Source: a virus. From it: DNA of 61,917 nt. Positions 1 through 9,674 of the stretch are shown here, one piece after another; position 1 is the stretch's first letter; each line of letters opens with the position of its first letter. Made by a program: the position numbers and the translations under genes. Under the pieces are notes generated by a model. The model was not told the DNA's origin. It searched no databases and worked only from the letters and a program-made list of their open reading frames with translations. The DNA is taken from the IMG/VR virus record IMGVR_UViG_3300013120_000579, positions 1 to 61,917 of that record. One strand, 5' to 3'.

Positions 1-302
1 AGAGCGTTATTGTCTTTTGTTCCATCTTTATGGTTGCATTGCAAATTTGAATATCCACAAAAAGTTAATAAAACTAATCTATGTATAAGTTTATTTTTCT
101 GTTTTTTGTTTTTACAAAGAGTGACTTGTAAATAGCCTTTTTTATCCTTCCTTGGTTTTAATAATTTTTCTTTAGTTAATCTGTAGTTATTACTTTTACA
201 TTATATTTTCTTTTTTAAACTTCTTACATTACCATAGTTACTTACTTGGTAAAGTCCTTCATAACCTGGTATATCTTTAAAAATCTCTTTTATATATTCC
301 AC
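1..302 (-). pseudogene. NUMOD4/HNH homing endonuclease, interrupted by an in-frame stop, truncated by the window edge
   Basis: Read on the minus strand from a GTG at 302, the first residues include IFKDIPGYEGLYQVSN and GNVRSL, a clear NUMOD4 DNA-binding motif. An in-frame TAA follows shortly. The same frame then continues with KPRKDKKGYLQVTL, HRLVLLTF and NHKDGTKDNN, the core of an HNH homing endonuclease, and runs off the left edge. The stop lies in the linker between the two modules, so the gene looks broken, or is expressed only by readthrough or reinitiation. It lies just downstream of the membrane-protein gene and has no visible Shine-Dalgarno site. Family recognition is good; loss of function is inferred. 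Confidence 0.7.
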
Positions 303-318
303 ATTATTTTATGATTGC

Positions 319-720
319 TTATTTAATTCTTTCACCATCAAGACTCATCTCCCCTACTTCTACAGGAGCCCAAGCTTGTGTATTTTTATCACCACATAGT
401 ATTTCAACTACAGGTTTTTCTTTTTGTTCCAAATGCTGAACCGGTCCATAAACTGTAGTCGAATCTGCTAACTTCATAGGTTCTACATCTACATACACTT
501 TTATGGCTTTTTCTGGGACATTAACAACTATGCTTGATTTCTTAACTATATATACAATTAAGAAAGCTATAAGTATTAGTATCAACACCCAAGCTTCTAA
601 TTTGTAATCAGTCAAAGCTAAGGCATCAATAGAAGGTCCAATAGCTGTTGCTAAAATAAGTAACGCTGCTAAGACTATTCCAAATATCATCCATTTTGCA
701 TTCTCAGATATACTTGCCAT
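319..720 (-). CDS. small membrane protein with two N-terminal TM segments, holin-like position
   Basis: A 133-residue protein. Two hydrophobic segments lie at about residues 11-33 and 43-59, joined by a short loop, followed by KK and a roughly 70-residue soluble C-terminal domain. It is the last intact gene of the leftward lysis-like cluster and starts 9 bases downstream of the preceding stop. Two TM helices close to an amidase gene fit a holin or a membrane accessory of lysis, but the large soluble tail is unusual for a holin. I recognise no family; function is inferred from topology and position only. Confidence 0.6.
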   Translation of the reverse strand: MASISENAKWMIFGIVLAALLILATAIGPSIDALALTDYKLEAWVLILILIAFLIVYIVKKSSIVVNVPEKAIKVYVDVEPMKLADSTTVYGPVQHLEQKEKPVVEILCGDKNTQAWAPVEVGEMSLDGERIK

Positions 721-729
721 TTATTTCAC

Positions 730-1800
730 CTACAATAATTCTAATACTTCTTTTCTTATTGGCGTCGGTAAACTTGCTAAGACTTCCAAACCTTCGTCAC
801 TTTTTAACTCCGGGATGACATCATTACCAACTAGCGGAGTCAATTCGGAACTTGGAATATTTTTTAAGCTTTCAGCTGAAACAAATACACCATCTATATC
901 CTTTCCAGCTATTTTTTTCATAGCGAAAGTGGTAATTAATGGATCCTCAATTCCGTGTCCATAATTTGCAGCCAATCCTGATTTTTTATCCAATTCATAC
1001 AGGACACTGGCTGTCTTATTTGGACCTATTCTTTCAGCTTTGTTTTTGAGTTCTGCATACAATTCTTTAAATTCATCTTCGTTGTCCTTTAAATAGCTTT
1101 GCCTAATAGCTAAATGATCAGAGAAGTCTGCATTAAAAGATTTAGTATCTAAACCCGCGTATTTTTCTACATCTGAACCCACCAGTTCTACCTCGGATTC
1201 TTTTGCTGCAGAAACTGTATTTAAAGCAAATTCTAATTTAGTTACCGGTGCAAAATCATTATGGTGTTTTTTAAAGTATGCGGCAGCTTTTATTATTTGT
1301 AGTTTATCATCAATTGGATATTTTTCATCTTTTGGCAGTGCAAACCTATTTGATTTTGGGATGTTAGCAGTTTTAACTACAAATCTTGCTTCGTCAATTG
1401 TTCTAATATCCAGAGTATTATACATGAACTCGTCAGATGCATATTTCTTCAGATTTTCTGGAATACCTATTTTAAATTTTTTAGCGGCGCAACATAAGTT
1501 AACCCCTGCTATTTTTATAATTTCATCAGGAATTTTTTCCATATTTTCGGATAATAAGGTTAAATTTATTTCAGTAATACCGGGCTCACTCATAGCAAAC
1601 TTATTAAATTTTCCTAATTTTGGATGCCACAATATTACTCCGAATTCTTTATCCTGCATATCTGCTTGCTCTTCATAGCTAGGAACATAAGCAGTTGTAG
1701 CGGCACTCGATAGTTTTTCAACATATCCTGCTAATTTATCTATTTGTTCATTTATAACATAATCTACCACATCAAGTGGGATCGAACATACTGTATTCAT
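730..1800 (-). CDS. conserved-looking phage protein of unknown function
   Basis: A 356-residue soluble protein without signal peptide or TM segment. Visible motifs are RFALPKDEKYPIDDK, then a helical stretch YFKKHHNDFAPVTKLEF, and a C-terminal block with ELDKKSGL followed by a helical tail. These resemble motifs I associate with uncharacterised virion or processing-related proteins of large phages, but I cannot name a family. It lies between the amidase and the small membrane gene, 14 bases after the amidase stop, so it probably shares their transcript. Real gene on length and codon use; function unknown. Confidence 0.7.
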   Translation of the reverse strand: MNTVCSIPLDVVDYVINEQIDKLAGYVEKLSSAATTAYVPSYEEQADMQDKEFGVILWHPKLGKFNKFAMSEPGITEINLTLLSENMEKIPDEIIKIAGVNLCCAAKKFKIGIPENLKKYASDEFMYNTLDIRTIDEARFVVKTANIPKSNRFALPKDEKYPIDDKLQIIKAAAYFKKHHNDFAPVTKLEFALNTVSAAKESEVELVGSDVEKYAGLDTKSFNADFSDHLAIRQSYLKDNEDEFKELYAELKNKAERIGPNKTASVLYELDKKSGLAANYGHGIEDPLITTFAMKKIAGKDIDGVFVSAESLKNIPSSELTPLVGNDVIPELKSDEGLEVLASLPTPIRKEVLELL

Positions 1801-1814
1801 CAGCGTTTATTCTC

Positions 1815-2429
1815 CTATTTATACGTTTCTATAAACTCAGATACCAGATTACCAGGACAATTTTCTTTTCCAAATGAGTTATGACCAAAAATATCATTCT
1901 TACTCAAAAAGATCTCACTTGTTTTATTACCAGCTATAGCATTATTTTTGTCTATAATACCATCTAGTAAATCTTTGAGACTTTCCAATTGTCTTTCTGA
2001 AGGATCTTCTTTTCCAATATGTGAAGGACCAGAAAAATGTCCTAGAATCAGTACCCCTATCGAAAAAGTATTCTGCTTTCTGCAATGCCATACAACGCTA
2101 CTTAACGGATTACATTTATATATCTCGCCTTCTTTATTTATGGCAAAATGATAACATATATGCGGTGCTCCGTATGGAGAGATATGGTTACCTGTACCCG
2201 GTGTAATATGATAATTGTTTACACCCTCTAAACTACCTGTAGAAAGAGACTGATGAATAATTACCTTATTAATGGATGACAAACTTCTCTTGCCCCATTT
2301 TCTCTTTGTGTGCCATGGCAATACGTTTACGTAATTTATTATATCTATATTACTCATAGTTTTTTTTGGTTTATTTAATTTAAGGAATTCAAATAATGGT
2401 CGTATATTTATATAATTTGAGATATACAT
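1815..2429 (-). CDS. N-acetylmuramoyl-L-alanine amidase (Amidase_2/PGRP fold) endolysin
   Basis: Predicted to cleave the MurNAc-L-Ala bond of peptidoglycan during lysis. The Amidase_2 pattern is visible: INKVIIHQS supplies the first zinc histidine, CYHFAINKEGEIYK is the conserved strand region, FSIGVLILGHFSG follows, and GHNSFGKENCPG supplies the second histidine and the zinc cysteine. At 204 residues it is a single catalytic domain without an obvious cell-wall-binding domain. There is no signal peptide, so it would need a holin. The start at 2429 lacks a good Shine-Dalgarno site; the Met codon at 2357 is an alternative. Its neighbours are a membrane-anchored coiled-coil protein upstream and unknown proteins downstream. 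Confidence 0.85.
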   Translation of the reverse strand: MYISNYINIRPLFEFLKLNKPKKTMSNIDIINYVNVLPWHTKRKWGKRSLSSINKVIIHQSLSTGSLEGVNNYHITPGTGNHISPYGAPHICYHFAINKEGEIYKCNPLSSVVWHCRKQNTFSIGVLILGHFSGPSHIGKEDPSERQLESLKDLLDGIIDKNNAIAGNKTSEIFLSKNDIFGHNSFGKENCPGNLVSEFIETYK

Positions 2430-2437
2430 GTTTTAGG

Positions 2438-3163
2438 TTACTTCATATAAAGAATTCCAAGAGTCGCTCCATAAGTGGAATACCCAACAGTTACAAAATA
2501 TTTACTATAACCAAGGGCTCCATAAATACTGGCTAGGTCGTCACCGCCTACATGAGCACCTATGCCATAATGGAATTGTTCATACCATCTAGGACGATAG
2601 GGTTTTATTTCGGTATTTAATTCAGATACAAAAATATTCGGATCATCTGTTTCAACAAATGTTTCCCAACTACTGTTTTTATTCTCAAGAAGATGTATTC
2701 TTAATCCTATATCAGCTTGGATATTATCGAATGTTAGTTCCCATGGTGGCTGTTTTTGAAAGTACCCACCTATAGAAAATGTATTTCTATCTACAAAAAA
2801 TGTTCTAACACCTATCTCTCTTCTGGACAGCTCATCAATGATAATACTATCTCTAGTAGTAATGTCTTTCATCTGATCAGATAACTTAACAATTAGATCT
2901 GTTTTGGCTCTGATTGTAGCATCGCTGTTTTTTAGATGATTCTTTAATGCTTTGTTCTCTGTTGTTATTTTCTCTAGCTGTAAAGCTGCTCTTTTATAAA
3001 GAGTAGAATCTACTTGTACTATAATATCTTCATTAGCTATTTGATTATATAATTCTGTCTTTTCCTTTTTGAGATTATTTATCTTTATATTAAAGACAAT
3101 ACTCCCAGTTATTATAATCGCAAAAAGAACAGCCACCACAGCTTTATTTGCTGTAAATTTCAT
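2438..3163 (-). CDS. membrane-anchored coiled-coil protein, spanin-like topology
   Basis: A 241-residue protein with one N-terminal TM segment (about residues 8-26, AVVAVLFAIIITGSIVF). It is followed by a long heptad-rich coiled coil to about residue 115 and a C-terminal beta-rich domain that ends in several glycine/aromatic strands (YGIGAHVGG, IYGALGYSKYF). An inner-membrane anchor plus periplasmic coiled coil next to the amidase gene suits an i-spanin-like or envelope-disrupting role. The extra C-terminal beta domain is larger than in classical spanins. Its stop lies 8 bases before the amidase start. Function is inferred from topology and neighbours. Confidence 0.65.
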   Translation of the reverse strand: MKFTANKAVVAVLFAIIITGSIVFNIKINNLKKEKTELYNQIANEDIIVQVDSTLYKRAALQLEKITTENKALKNHLKNSDATIRAKTDLIVKLSDQMKDITTRDSIIIDELSRREIGVRTFFVDRNTFSIGGYFQKQPPWELTFDNIQADIGLRIHLLENKNSSWETFVETDDPNIFVSELNTEIKPYRPRWYEQFHYGIGAHVGGDDLASIYGALGYSKYFVTVGYSTYGATLGILYMK

Positions 3164-3177
3164 AATTCTTCCTCAGC

Positions 3178-3399
3178 TTAGCTTTTATGTTCATTAGCTT
3201 TTGCTTCTTGTTCACCAACAGAAAGTATTTCTTCTAATGTAGCAATTTGGCCTCTAACGAAATCGTGGTCTTCTTTTGCTTTTTGGATATTATCTGAAAT
3301 CAATGCACGTTGTTTAGCCCACTCTTCAACCTGGGCTTCTCTTTTAGTGTTGTCTTCTTTTAAACTGTTAAGTTTGTTAAGTAAATCTTCTTTTTTCAT
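3178..3399 (-). CDS. small coiled-coil protein, unknown
   Basis: A 73-residue, highly charged helical protein (MKKEDLLNKLNSLKEDNT...), predicted to be an almost continuous coiled coil. It is the first gene downstream of a good sigma70-like promoter at 3454-3482 and precedes the membrane-anchored coiled-coil gene by 14 bases. It may pair with that protein. I recognise no family. Confidence 0.6.
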   Translation of the reverse strand: MKKEDLLNKLNSLKEDNTKREAQVEEWAKQRALISDNIQKAKEDHDFVRGQIATLEEILSVGEQEAKANEHKS

Positions 3400-3453
3400 G
3401 CTTGTTCTCTGGTTAAGTTATAATTTATTAATTGAATATATTTTGAATGTATT

Positions 3454-3482
3454 AATATACTGATAAAAGTTTAAAAATGCAA
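3454..3482 (-). promoter_or_regulatory. sigma70-like promoter of the lysis-like cassette
   Basis: On the minus strand, TTGCAT (3482-3477) is separated by exactly 17 bases from TATATT (3459-3454). It lies in the 108-base gap after the 1109-residue fibre gene and about 55 bases upstream of the start at 3399. This gives the lysis-like cluster its own promoter. Confidence 0.6.
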
Positions 3483-3507
3483 GGTTTTTGTTCGTTAATT
3501 TACTTTG

Positions 3508-6500
3508 TTAACCTAGTAATCCATAACTTTGTAAATCTTCTATAAGAGTAGCTACCACATCAGCAAGCTCTGCGACGGCTACTGTGTCACAATCAAAGCT
3601 TCTATCTGTTGAAACGTTCGTAGGTGTATATGCCGCAACCTGTGCTACAGGCGTTGTTCCAAAAAATCCTATTTTATCACTAGTGGCTGTTCCATGATGC
3701 AAATCATTCTCTATTTTAACATTACCACTAGAAAAATAACCAGCCCAGGCATTACCACTAGCTGCCGAACCTCTGGCAAATATTCCGATACCATCACCAG
3801 TACCATTGTGATCCCCGTCTGCAAAGATTCCATAGCATGTGGTGCTTAATGAACTAGCACTAGTTCCCTTACACTCTATCCCTATCGGTGTTTCTTGTGA
3901 AATAGCTAACGCACTTGTAGAATAAAATTTCCCTGCAGCTCTTTGTACATTATCGGTCCCCAAGCTAACAATAGTACCGTAAACAGCTGTAGACGCGCTT
4001 GACCCGTTATATAATGATGAGAACGTATTCGGATTAACTATTGAATCTGTATATGAAGAAAGAGAGCCAGCCCCGAGTCTACTATAATTAAGTGCATCAA
4101 TATAAGATTCAAACCACCCCCCTGCTAAAAATTTTATACCGGGGTAACTACCATATATATCATCATCCATGTATATTCTTAAATCATTAGAAGCATCATA
4201 AAATGATAGAGTACCACTATTTCCATTTAACTCTATCCTTTGACCACTTTCAGCAGTTTCTCCAAAATATGCTAATCCAGAAACATGTAATGTCCCACTC
4301 AATGTCATATCGTATGCGCTGGTATCCCCGAAAGTTGCATCATCAGCAGTTAAACTAGTCATTAGCACCGGTGCAGAAAAGTTGGCTAAGTTATTTCCGA
4401 CACTTAGATGGTTAGTCACTGTAAAGTTATCAGTAACTATTGAAGGTGCTGTAAATTCTGTCGTTACCACACTAACATCGGTCACCTCCATTATCTTAGC
4501 ATGAAGATTTTCTATATAAGTCGCCGGAGATCCGTTATTCTCATAAAAGATTAAATGGGTACCGTTAGTACTATTTACAGCTAATTGGTCTGTACTATTG
4601 GTATAAACCAGAGACATCCCGGATACAAGAGTATCTCCAGCAAATGTAAATTTTGAACCAGAATCACTAAATAATCTTAAATTTTCATGTACACGAAGCG
4701 TATCATTATTTCCAGTCGGATGTACTAGACTTGTAGCCGCACCTATCGTCATGGCGCCGCCAGAAGTTAGCCCTGCTTTATAACCAGCATCAACATAAGT
4801 ATCAGACGAATTCTCTGGAAATTTTAAACTGTTGACAGATAAGTCGCCAGAAAAATAAGCCGAGTTCCCAGTGAAAGAGCTAGTAACAGATAAGTCGGCA
4901 GCAGTCAGAGCTGTAATGGTCCCTGCAGTTATAGTTGCAGAGTCAGCTGTAAGGCTGCTATCAAAAAGTGCCGCCTCAGTAAATCTAGATGTACCATTGA
5001 CATGTAATTTATATGTTGCGTTATTTATATTTATGCCCACGTTACCAGTCCTGGTAATGGTGAGCCTGTACGTATCTTGAGTAGCATCATAAATGCCAAA
5101 TTTCCCTGTACCTACGTCGTCTGCATCTCCAACAATGCCCTCCGGAATTGTCCCAACTACAAGGTCATACTCCTTTAAACCGGCACCTTCTATTTTCATC
5201 TTTAGTGCTTTGTGATGGGTTGTGCCCCTAGTTTCTATACTCCCATTGACTGTAAATTGCTCAATTAAAGATGAATCAGTATTAATAGCTACTCTACCAG
5301 TATTGTCTATTACTACATGATTGGCATCAAAGTTGGAGTTGTCATCTATGCGGAAATAATTATTTGCAGCATCTAATCCGATAATAAAAGTTTCTGGGTT
5401 ACTTGCTCCTGAACTAAACTCGATGTACGGGGAAGTTGATTTAATTGGTGATACCGCTGGGGAATCTAATTTTAAATGTACTCCAGTACTATTCCGTATG
5501 TGCAAATCTCCATCTATTGTAGCAGTTGTATCACTACAAATTAATACTTGATTTTCGGAATTATCCACCTTAAAAGCATTTGTTACTGTTAAGTCATCAG
5601 CAAGGGTTACAGCTCCAGTTACAGCAGCCGTTGTTCCAACTGATAAGGAAGCCGATAAGGTAGCGGCTCCAGTTACTACGAGAGTACTATCAAGCGTTGC
5701 AGCTCCTGTAGCTCTCAACGTTCCGGCTACATCAAGATTGTAACTCGGAGTTGAGTCATTTACACCAAGATACCCATCCTTTGTAAATGTTAAATAGTGA
5801 GGAGTGAATGTTGAAGCTGTTTCATCTCTTTCATTTGTAATTATATTTACATCGCCTTCTGTGCGATTATTTATGTTTAAGCTACCAGTAGTAAGTTCTA
5901 TTTCTGCGGCGCGATCACCCCAATCAGTAAAAGATGTCTCAGTACCTTTATAAAATGTAATTAACCCATACGTAGTAGCAAGGGTCGATGCGTCGCTGTC
6001 ATGGATAACCATAGAAGGACTTGTTGCCTTTAAATGAAGTAGCCTTTGCGGAGCTGATGTACCTGCCGCAATGCGTCCAGTCGATTGATCTACATAAAAT
6101 TTATCAGTATCGATATAGAAATCATCATTGACTTCAACTTTACCATCTATTGCATAGTCACCAGTCGAATCTCTATCTTTTAATAGAACCTTAGAATCAT
6201 CCATATTATCAATATCCAATAATAGACGATTTTGGTGTCTTAAATCAATAACTCCATTTATAGCAGTATTGCTGTCAAATGTCCACGCAGACGTGTCAAA
6301 TTTATTTGCTGCTGTTACATAAACTAATCCTAGAGCAAATTCATCAGAATCTAGTGCAGCTATTATTGAACTAATTGTTCCAGTAACAGCTACCATCTCT
6401 ATTAAATATGTATCATTTTTCTTTGTATACTGAGTAGAATAAGGAGTCGTACCAGCAGCATTATACATAAAAGCATTTTGAGCAGCTACTGCGTCAGAAC

Positions 6501-6837
6501 CTACCCAGGTATACGACATTTTAACAAGATAATATGTAGTTGGTGATAAACTAAATGATGTTATTGCAGCCTTACGTGTTTCTCCAGCAAAATCAAAATG
6601 TTCTCCATCATCGCTTATTGCTTTCCCGGAATTAAGTGTGAACCCAGTACGGGCGCTATCCAGGATAATCTTAAAGTCATCATCTGAAACACCAATAGAA
6701 CGCCCCATTGCTACGCCAAAATCACTAAATAAAACGCCTATTCTATCGGTTATATTCTCTTCGACAAAATCCTGTAGATTGTCAAATACTGTTTCTAAAC
6801 TTTGTTTTGACCCAGAGGGGACTTTTATTCTATTCAT
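3508..6837 (-). CDS. long tail fibre / adhesin protein (1109 aa)
   Basis: The N-terminal region (about 1-200) resembles a virion-attachment domain. It is followed by repeated shaft modules of the GxVGIxxxxPxxxLxVxG type and by alternating TLDSTLVVTG / ATLSASLSVG / AVTGAVTLAD repeats, typical of trimeric beta-helical phage fibres. The C-terminus (KIGFFGTTPVAQ, then about 40 residues ending LIEDLQSYGLLG) is a common fibre or collar end module. There is no signal peptide. A GGGAG Shine-Dalgarno site lies 6 bases before the ATG. Shaft modules are shared with the adjacent 910-residue fibre, suggesting duplication and exchange between them. Confidence 0.8.
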   Translation of the reverse strand: MNRIKVPSGSKQSLETVFDNLQDFVEENITDRIGVLFSDFGVAMGRSIGVSDDDFKIILDSARTGFTLNSGKAISDDGEHFDFAGETRKAAITSFSLSPTTYYLVKMSYTWVGSDAVAAQNAFMYNAAGTTPYSTQYTKKNDTYLIEMVAVTGTISSIIAALDSDEFALGLVYVTAANKFDTSAWTFDSNTAINGVIDLRHQNRLLLDIDNMDDSKVLLKDRDSTGDYAIDGKVEVNDDFYIDTDKFYVDQSTGRIAAGTSAPQRLLHLKATSPSMVIHDSDASTLATTYGLITFYKGTETSFTDWGDRAAEIELTTGSLNINNRTEGDVNIITNERDETASTFTPHYLTFTKDGYLGVNDSTPSYNLDVAGTLRATGAATLDSTLVVTGAATLSASLSVGTTAAVTGAVTLADDLTVTNAFKVDNSENQVLICSDTTATIDGDLHIRNSTGVHLKLDSPAVSPIKSTSPYIEFSSGASNPETFIIGLDAANNYFRIDDNSNFDANHVVIDNTGRVAINTDSSLIEQFTVNGSIETRGTTHHKALKMKIEGAGLKEYDLVVGTIPEGIVGDADDVGTGKFGIYDATQDTYRLTITRTGNVGININNATYKLHVNGTSRFTEAALFDSSLTADSATITAGTITALTAADLSVTSSFTGNSAYFSGDLSVNSLKFPENSSDTYVDAGYKAGLTSGGAMTIGAATSLVHPTGNNDTLRVHENLRLFSDSGSKFTFAGDTLVSGMSLVYTNSTDQLAVNSTNGTHLIFYENNGSPATYIENLHAKIMEVTDVSVVTTEFTAPSIVTDNFTVTNHLSVGNNLANFSAPVLMTSLTADDATFGDTSAYDMTLSGTLHVSGLAYFGETAESGQRIELNGNSGTLSFYDASNDLRIYMDDDIYGSYPGIKFLAGGWFESYIDALNYSRLGAGSLSSYTDSIVNPNTFSSLYNGSSASTAVYGTIVSLGTDNVQRAAGKFYSTSALAISQETPIGIECKGTSASSLSTTCYGIFADGDHNGTGDGIGIFARGSAASGNAWAGYFSSGNVKIENDLHHGTATSDKIGFFGTTPVAQVAAYTPTNVSTDRSFDCDTVAVAELADVVATLIEDLQSYGLLG

Positions 6838-6845
6838 CTTATACT

Positions 6846-6953
6846 CCCATTATAAATTATTTTTTTTATCTAACTAGGCGTTAAATGTACTTGCAGCTAC
6901 CCATTATAAATTATTTTTTTTATCTAACTAGGCGTTAAATGTACTTGCAGCTA
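6846..6953. repeat. 54-bp perfect tandem duplication at a gene end
   Basis: Positions 6846-6899 and 6900-6953 are identical. The unit contains the last codons and TAG stop of the upstream 910-residue fibre gene (minus strand, residues ..AASTFNA), an A8 run and a TTTATAATGG segment. The second copy is the functional gene end (stop at 6928-6930). The other is a spare copy in the leader of the next fibre gene. Confidence 0.95.
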
Positions 6954-9660
6954 TCCATTCTAAGTGTACTGAATACAAATAAGCAGTAGAGAGATGGTGA
7001 CACGTTCCTAAGTGAATTACAAAAGAAGAAGTGCCAGCACTACGATATAACAAGGCAGAAAAACTATCTCTAAAACTTGTTTTTCCATGTTCCCCGTCCT
7101 GGATATGTCCTTTCCAGAGCCAGTCACCCATGGCAGCTCCCCCTAACTCCGCCCATATTTGCCCCTGTTTCCCATCATAATAGTTGTTAAAATCTAAATA
7201 GAAAGAAACAGTTGCCTTATAAATTCCATCATATGGCATATTGACTGTTTTGCTCCATACCGCACTAACACCATTTAATAAAAGTGGAGTGTTTAACCCA
7301 GGCTCAGCATACACTGTATAAGGTACTGGACACCACGGTGTCCCTACTCCATCACCCCCTGCTTGTAAGTGGTCTCCTGCCCTGATACTAGTAGAGTACA
7401 CATAAAAATTACTAGGATCATAGCTAGTAAATGCTGCGCGTTTATCAGTCCCCACAGTAGTACCTTCCAACATCGCATGATTGTCACCAGTAGAATTTCT
7501 AAGTATAACTCTAGGTGTAGTTTGAGTATAACCACTCCCAGATTTTTTTAAGACGAGCGCGTCCCTTGTTGGAGTAGTAACTGCTACATCATCCTCAATA
7601 GTTATACTAGTAGTACCTGGCGAAATAGTTAAAGCTTCTGTTTCAATTGATGTGCTAGCCGTAAGCTCAGTTACAGTAGCCACGCCAGTGTTAAATGAAC
7701 CTGAGTTTAACCCACTGACTATAGTTAAACTATATGATACATCAGGACTTTCTAAAATACCTACTTGACCAGCATTGTTTATCCTAATAGAGTCCTTCCA
7801 AGTAATTGTACTTCCTTGTACGTTAGAGTCTGTTACCGATAATGTAAGTTGAGAATCTGATAATTGTATCCTAGCAGCATTATTTACGTTAGTACGTTTC
7901 CAATCTGGACTATCATAGTAAGCATTAATACCTAAACCTGTAGAGTCGCCTATATGAAAATGACATGAGCGCTCAGCTGCGTTTCCTACAGCACCGTAAA
8001 TATTTAAAACTTCTTTTGCGGACGCTCCGATGCCATCAGGGTGTTCATTAAGAGAAATCTTTTCTGTACCGCCGTCAATAAATAAATTTGTATGGCCTAC
8101 AGAAGCCGGGTTAGTATTTGGTCCACTTTGTATGTAAAAATCTTTTGCAGTACTTCCAGCTATTCTTATTTTTAAATCTTGTTCTCCATCAGAGTCATAA
8201 TCAGCCGTATCAATATAATTTCCACTAGCATCGCCCCATATTGTTATTTTATTACTAGCATCTTCTGCAACAAAAATGGCTTTCCCCTTTACACCAAATT
8301 TTTCATCAGAATTTGCGTTAGTTAATGAATCCGCTACTCTAAAATTGGCATTATTATCAACAAAAGCAGAGGAAGTTCCACCAGTAGTTTTAAAGTCGAG
8401 ACCGGTTGAGTCAACAGCTTTGATAGTTTCTACTATTAAATTTTTTCCATTAGTAAGGGTAACATCGTCAGCTACCGAAAGTGTGCTGCTTAATGTAGCG
8501 GCTCCTGTGACTCCTAGAGTGCCAGCTATTGCAGTATCTCCTGTAACATCAGCAACTGTAAATTTATTAGTATCTACAGAAATTCCGCCATTTAAAGACG
8601 CAAGGCCGGAAATAGTAAAGGTATTACTAACTGTAGTAGCCCCTGCAAGCACCATGTTTCCAGTAACAACAAGAGCATAACTATCATTTGCATTTCCACC
8701 AATGCCCACAGAACCATTGGCTTTTACTTGTATGGCCGAATCCGTATCTGATTTCCAATTAACAGTTCCACTCCCTGGATGATCTAACCGCATCCCTGTT
8801 GTAGGATCTAATACAAGTTGATCACTATCGATTCCAATTCCAGAAGCTATATGTAAATTATAGCTTGGTACCGACATTCCAATTCCGATTTTATTTCCGG
8901 CTATCATCGCCAGGGTTCCATCATCTACGTCTTTAGCTATTGCAATTGCAACATCAGCTCCTGACGCGACATCAGTAAACCCGATTGATAGACCGTTGTT
9001 GGCGCCGGCATCATAACGAAGAAACCAATACTCTGACGTCAAGTCCTCCATTAATTTTAACTGGGCACCGCCAGCTAAAGTATTCTGGATTGCGGCTGAA
9101 ACATAACTAGCCGCCTCGCTATCTTTTATATGCAGTTTATCAGATGAGACGTTTGTATGATCAGCGCCAATGGCTATTCCATCCGTTACTCGCATGTGAC
9201 CGTCTACATCAACTGTAAAACTACCTACAACTGCTGATCTAGCGACTGCTAATGTTTGTGATCCGCTGTTTAGTACTGTAGCTGCTGGGTGTTCTATATA
9301 GATAACACCTCCGGTAACACTAGTTTGTATACCATTACTCCCAAGAACATCTATATCTGTCATAGAGGCTCCATTTACGGTAATGGTTTTTGTTCCACTG
9401 TCACTGGTAAATGATATAAAATTTCCAGATATATCTTCTCTAGTAATGGTTATAACATTGGTTCCGCCAGCATTAGAACTAGCTAGCGTTTTAGCAGAAA
9501 GTGTTTGTGTGGCTGTAGTTCCTACTACGCTGCCAATCCCTGTTCTAGCTGTTGTATTGGCATCAACAGCTGTTTTAAGATTTGCGTCGCTGTTGTTCCA
9601 TTTAAGTCGCCCAGTATTGGGGCTGTCCGAATCGTTAACTTCGTATATTGCTACTGCCAT
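6928..9660 (-). CDS. long tail fibre protein with C-terminal beta-sandwich tip (910 aa)
   Basis: The shaft is made of repeated beta modules (GIGMSVPSYNLHIASG, LGVTGAATLSSTLSVAD) like those of the 1109-residue protein. The last ~130 residues differ: a probable compact beta-sandwich with many aromatics (TVNMPYDGIYKATVSFYLDF, ending HLEWIAASTFNA), similar in feel to C1q/TNF-like receptor-binding tips. A strong AAGGAG Shine-Dalgarno site precedes the ATG at 9660. The gene end lies inside a 54-bp tandem duplication. A fibre role is well supported; the tip fold is inferred. Confidence 0.8.
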   Translation of the reverse strand: MAVAIYEVNDSDSPNTGRLKWNNSDANLKTAVDANTTARTGIGSVVGTTATQTLSAKTLASSNAGGTNVITITREDISGNFISFTSDSGTKTITVNGASMTDIDVLGSNGIQTSVTGGVIYIEHPAATVLNSGSQTLAVARSAVVGSFTVDVDGHMRVTDGIAIGADHTNVSSDKLHIKDSEAASYVSAAIQNTLAGGAQLKLMEDLTSEYWFLRYDAGANNGLSIGFTDVASGADVAIAIAKDVDDGTLAMIAGNKIGIGMSVPSYNLHIASGIGIDSDQLVLDPTTGMRLDHPGSGTVNWKSDTDSAIQVKANGSVGIGGNANDSYALVVTGNMVLAGATTVSNTFTISGLASLNGGISVDTNKFTVADVTGDTAIAGTLGVTGAATLSSTLSVADDVTLTNGKNLIVETIKAVDSTGLDFKTTGGTSSAFVDNNANFRVADSLTNANSDEKFGVKGKAIFVAEDASNKITIWGDASGNYIDTADYDSDGEQDLKIRIAGSTAKDFYIQSGPNTNPASVGHTNLFIDGGTEKISLNEHPDGIGASAKEVLNIYGAVGNAAERSCHFHIGDSTGLGINAYYDSPDWKRTNVNNAARIQLSDSQLTLSVTDSNVQGSTITWKDSIRINNAGQVGILESPDVSYSLTIVSGLNSGSFNTGVATVTELTASTSIETEALTISPGTTSITIEDDVAVTTPTRDALVLKKSGSGYTQTTPRVILRNSTGDNHAMLEGTTVGTDKRAAFTSYDPSNFYVYSTSIRAGDHLQAGGDGVGTPWCPVPYTVYAEPGLNTPLLLNGVSAVWSKTVNMPYDGIYKATVSFYLDFNNYYDGKQGQIWAELGGAAMGDWLWKGHIQDGEHGKTSFRDSFSALLYRSAGTSSFVIHLGTCHHLSTAYLYSVHLEWIAASTFNA

Positions 9661-9674
9661 TTTATTTACTCCTT

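Noticed and set aside
8276-8680. 134-codon plus-strand open frame within the fibre gene
   Set aside because: Antisense to repeated Thr/Val/Ala-rich fibre codons, which creates long false frames; no independent support.
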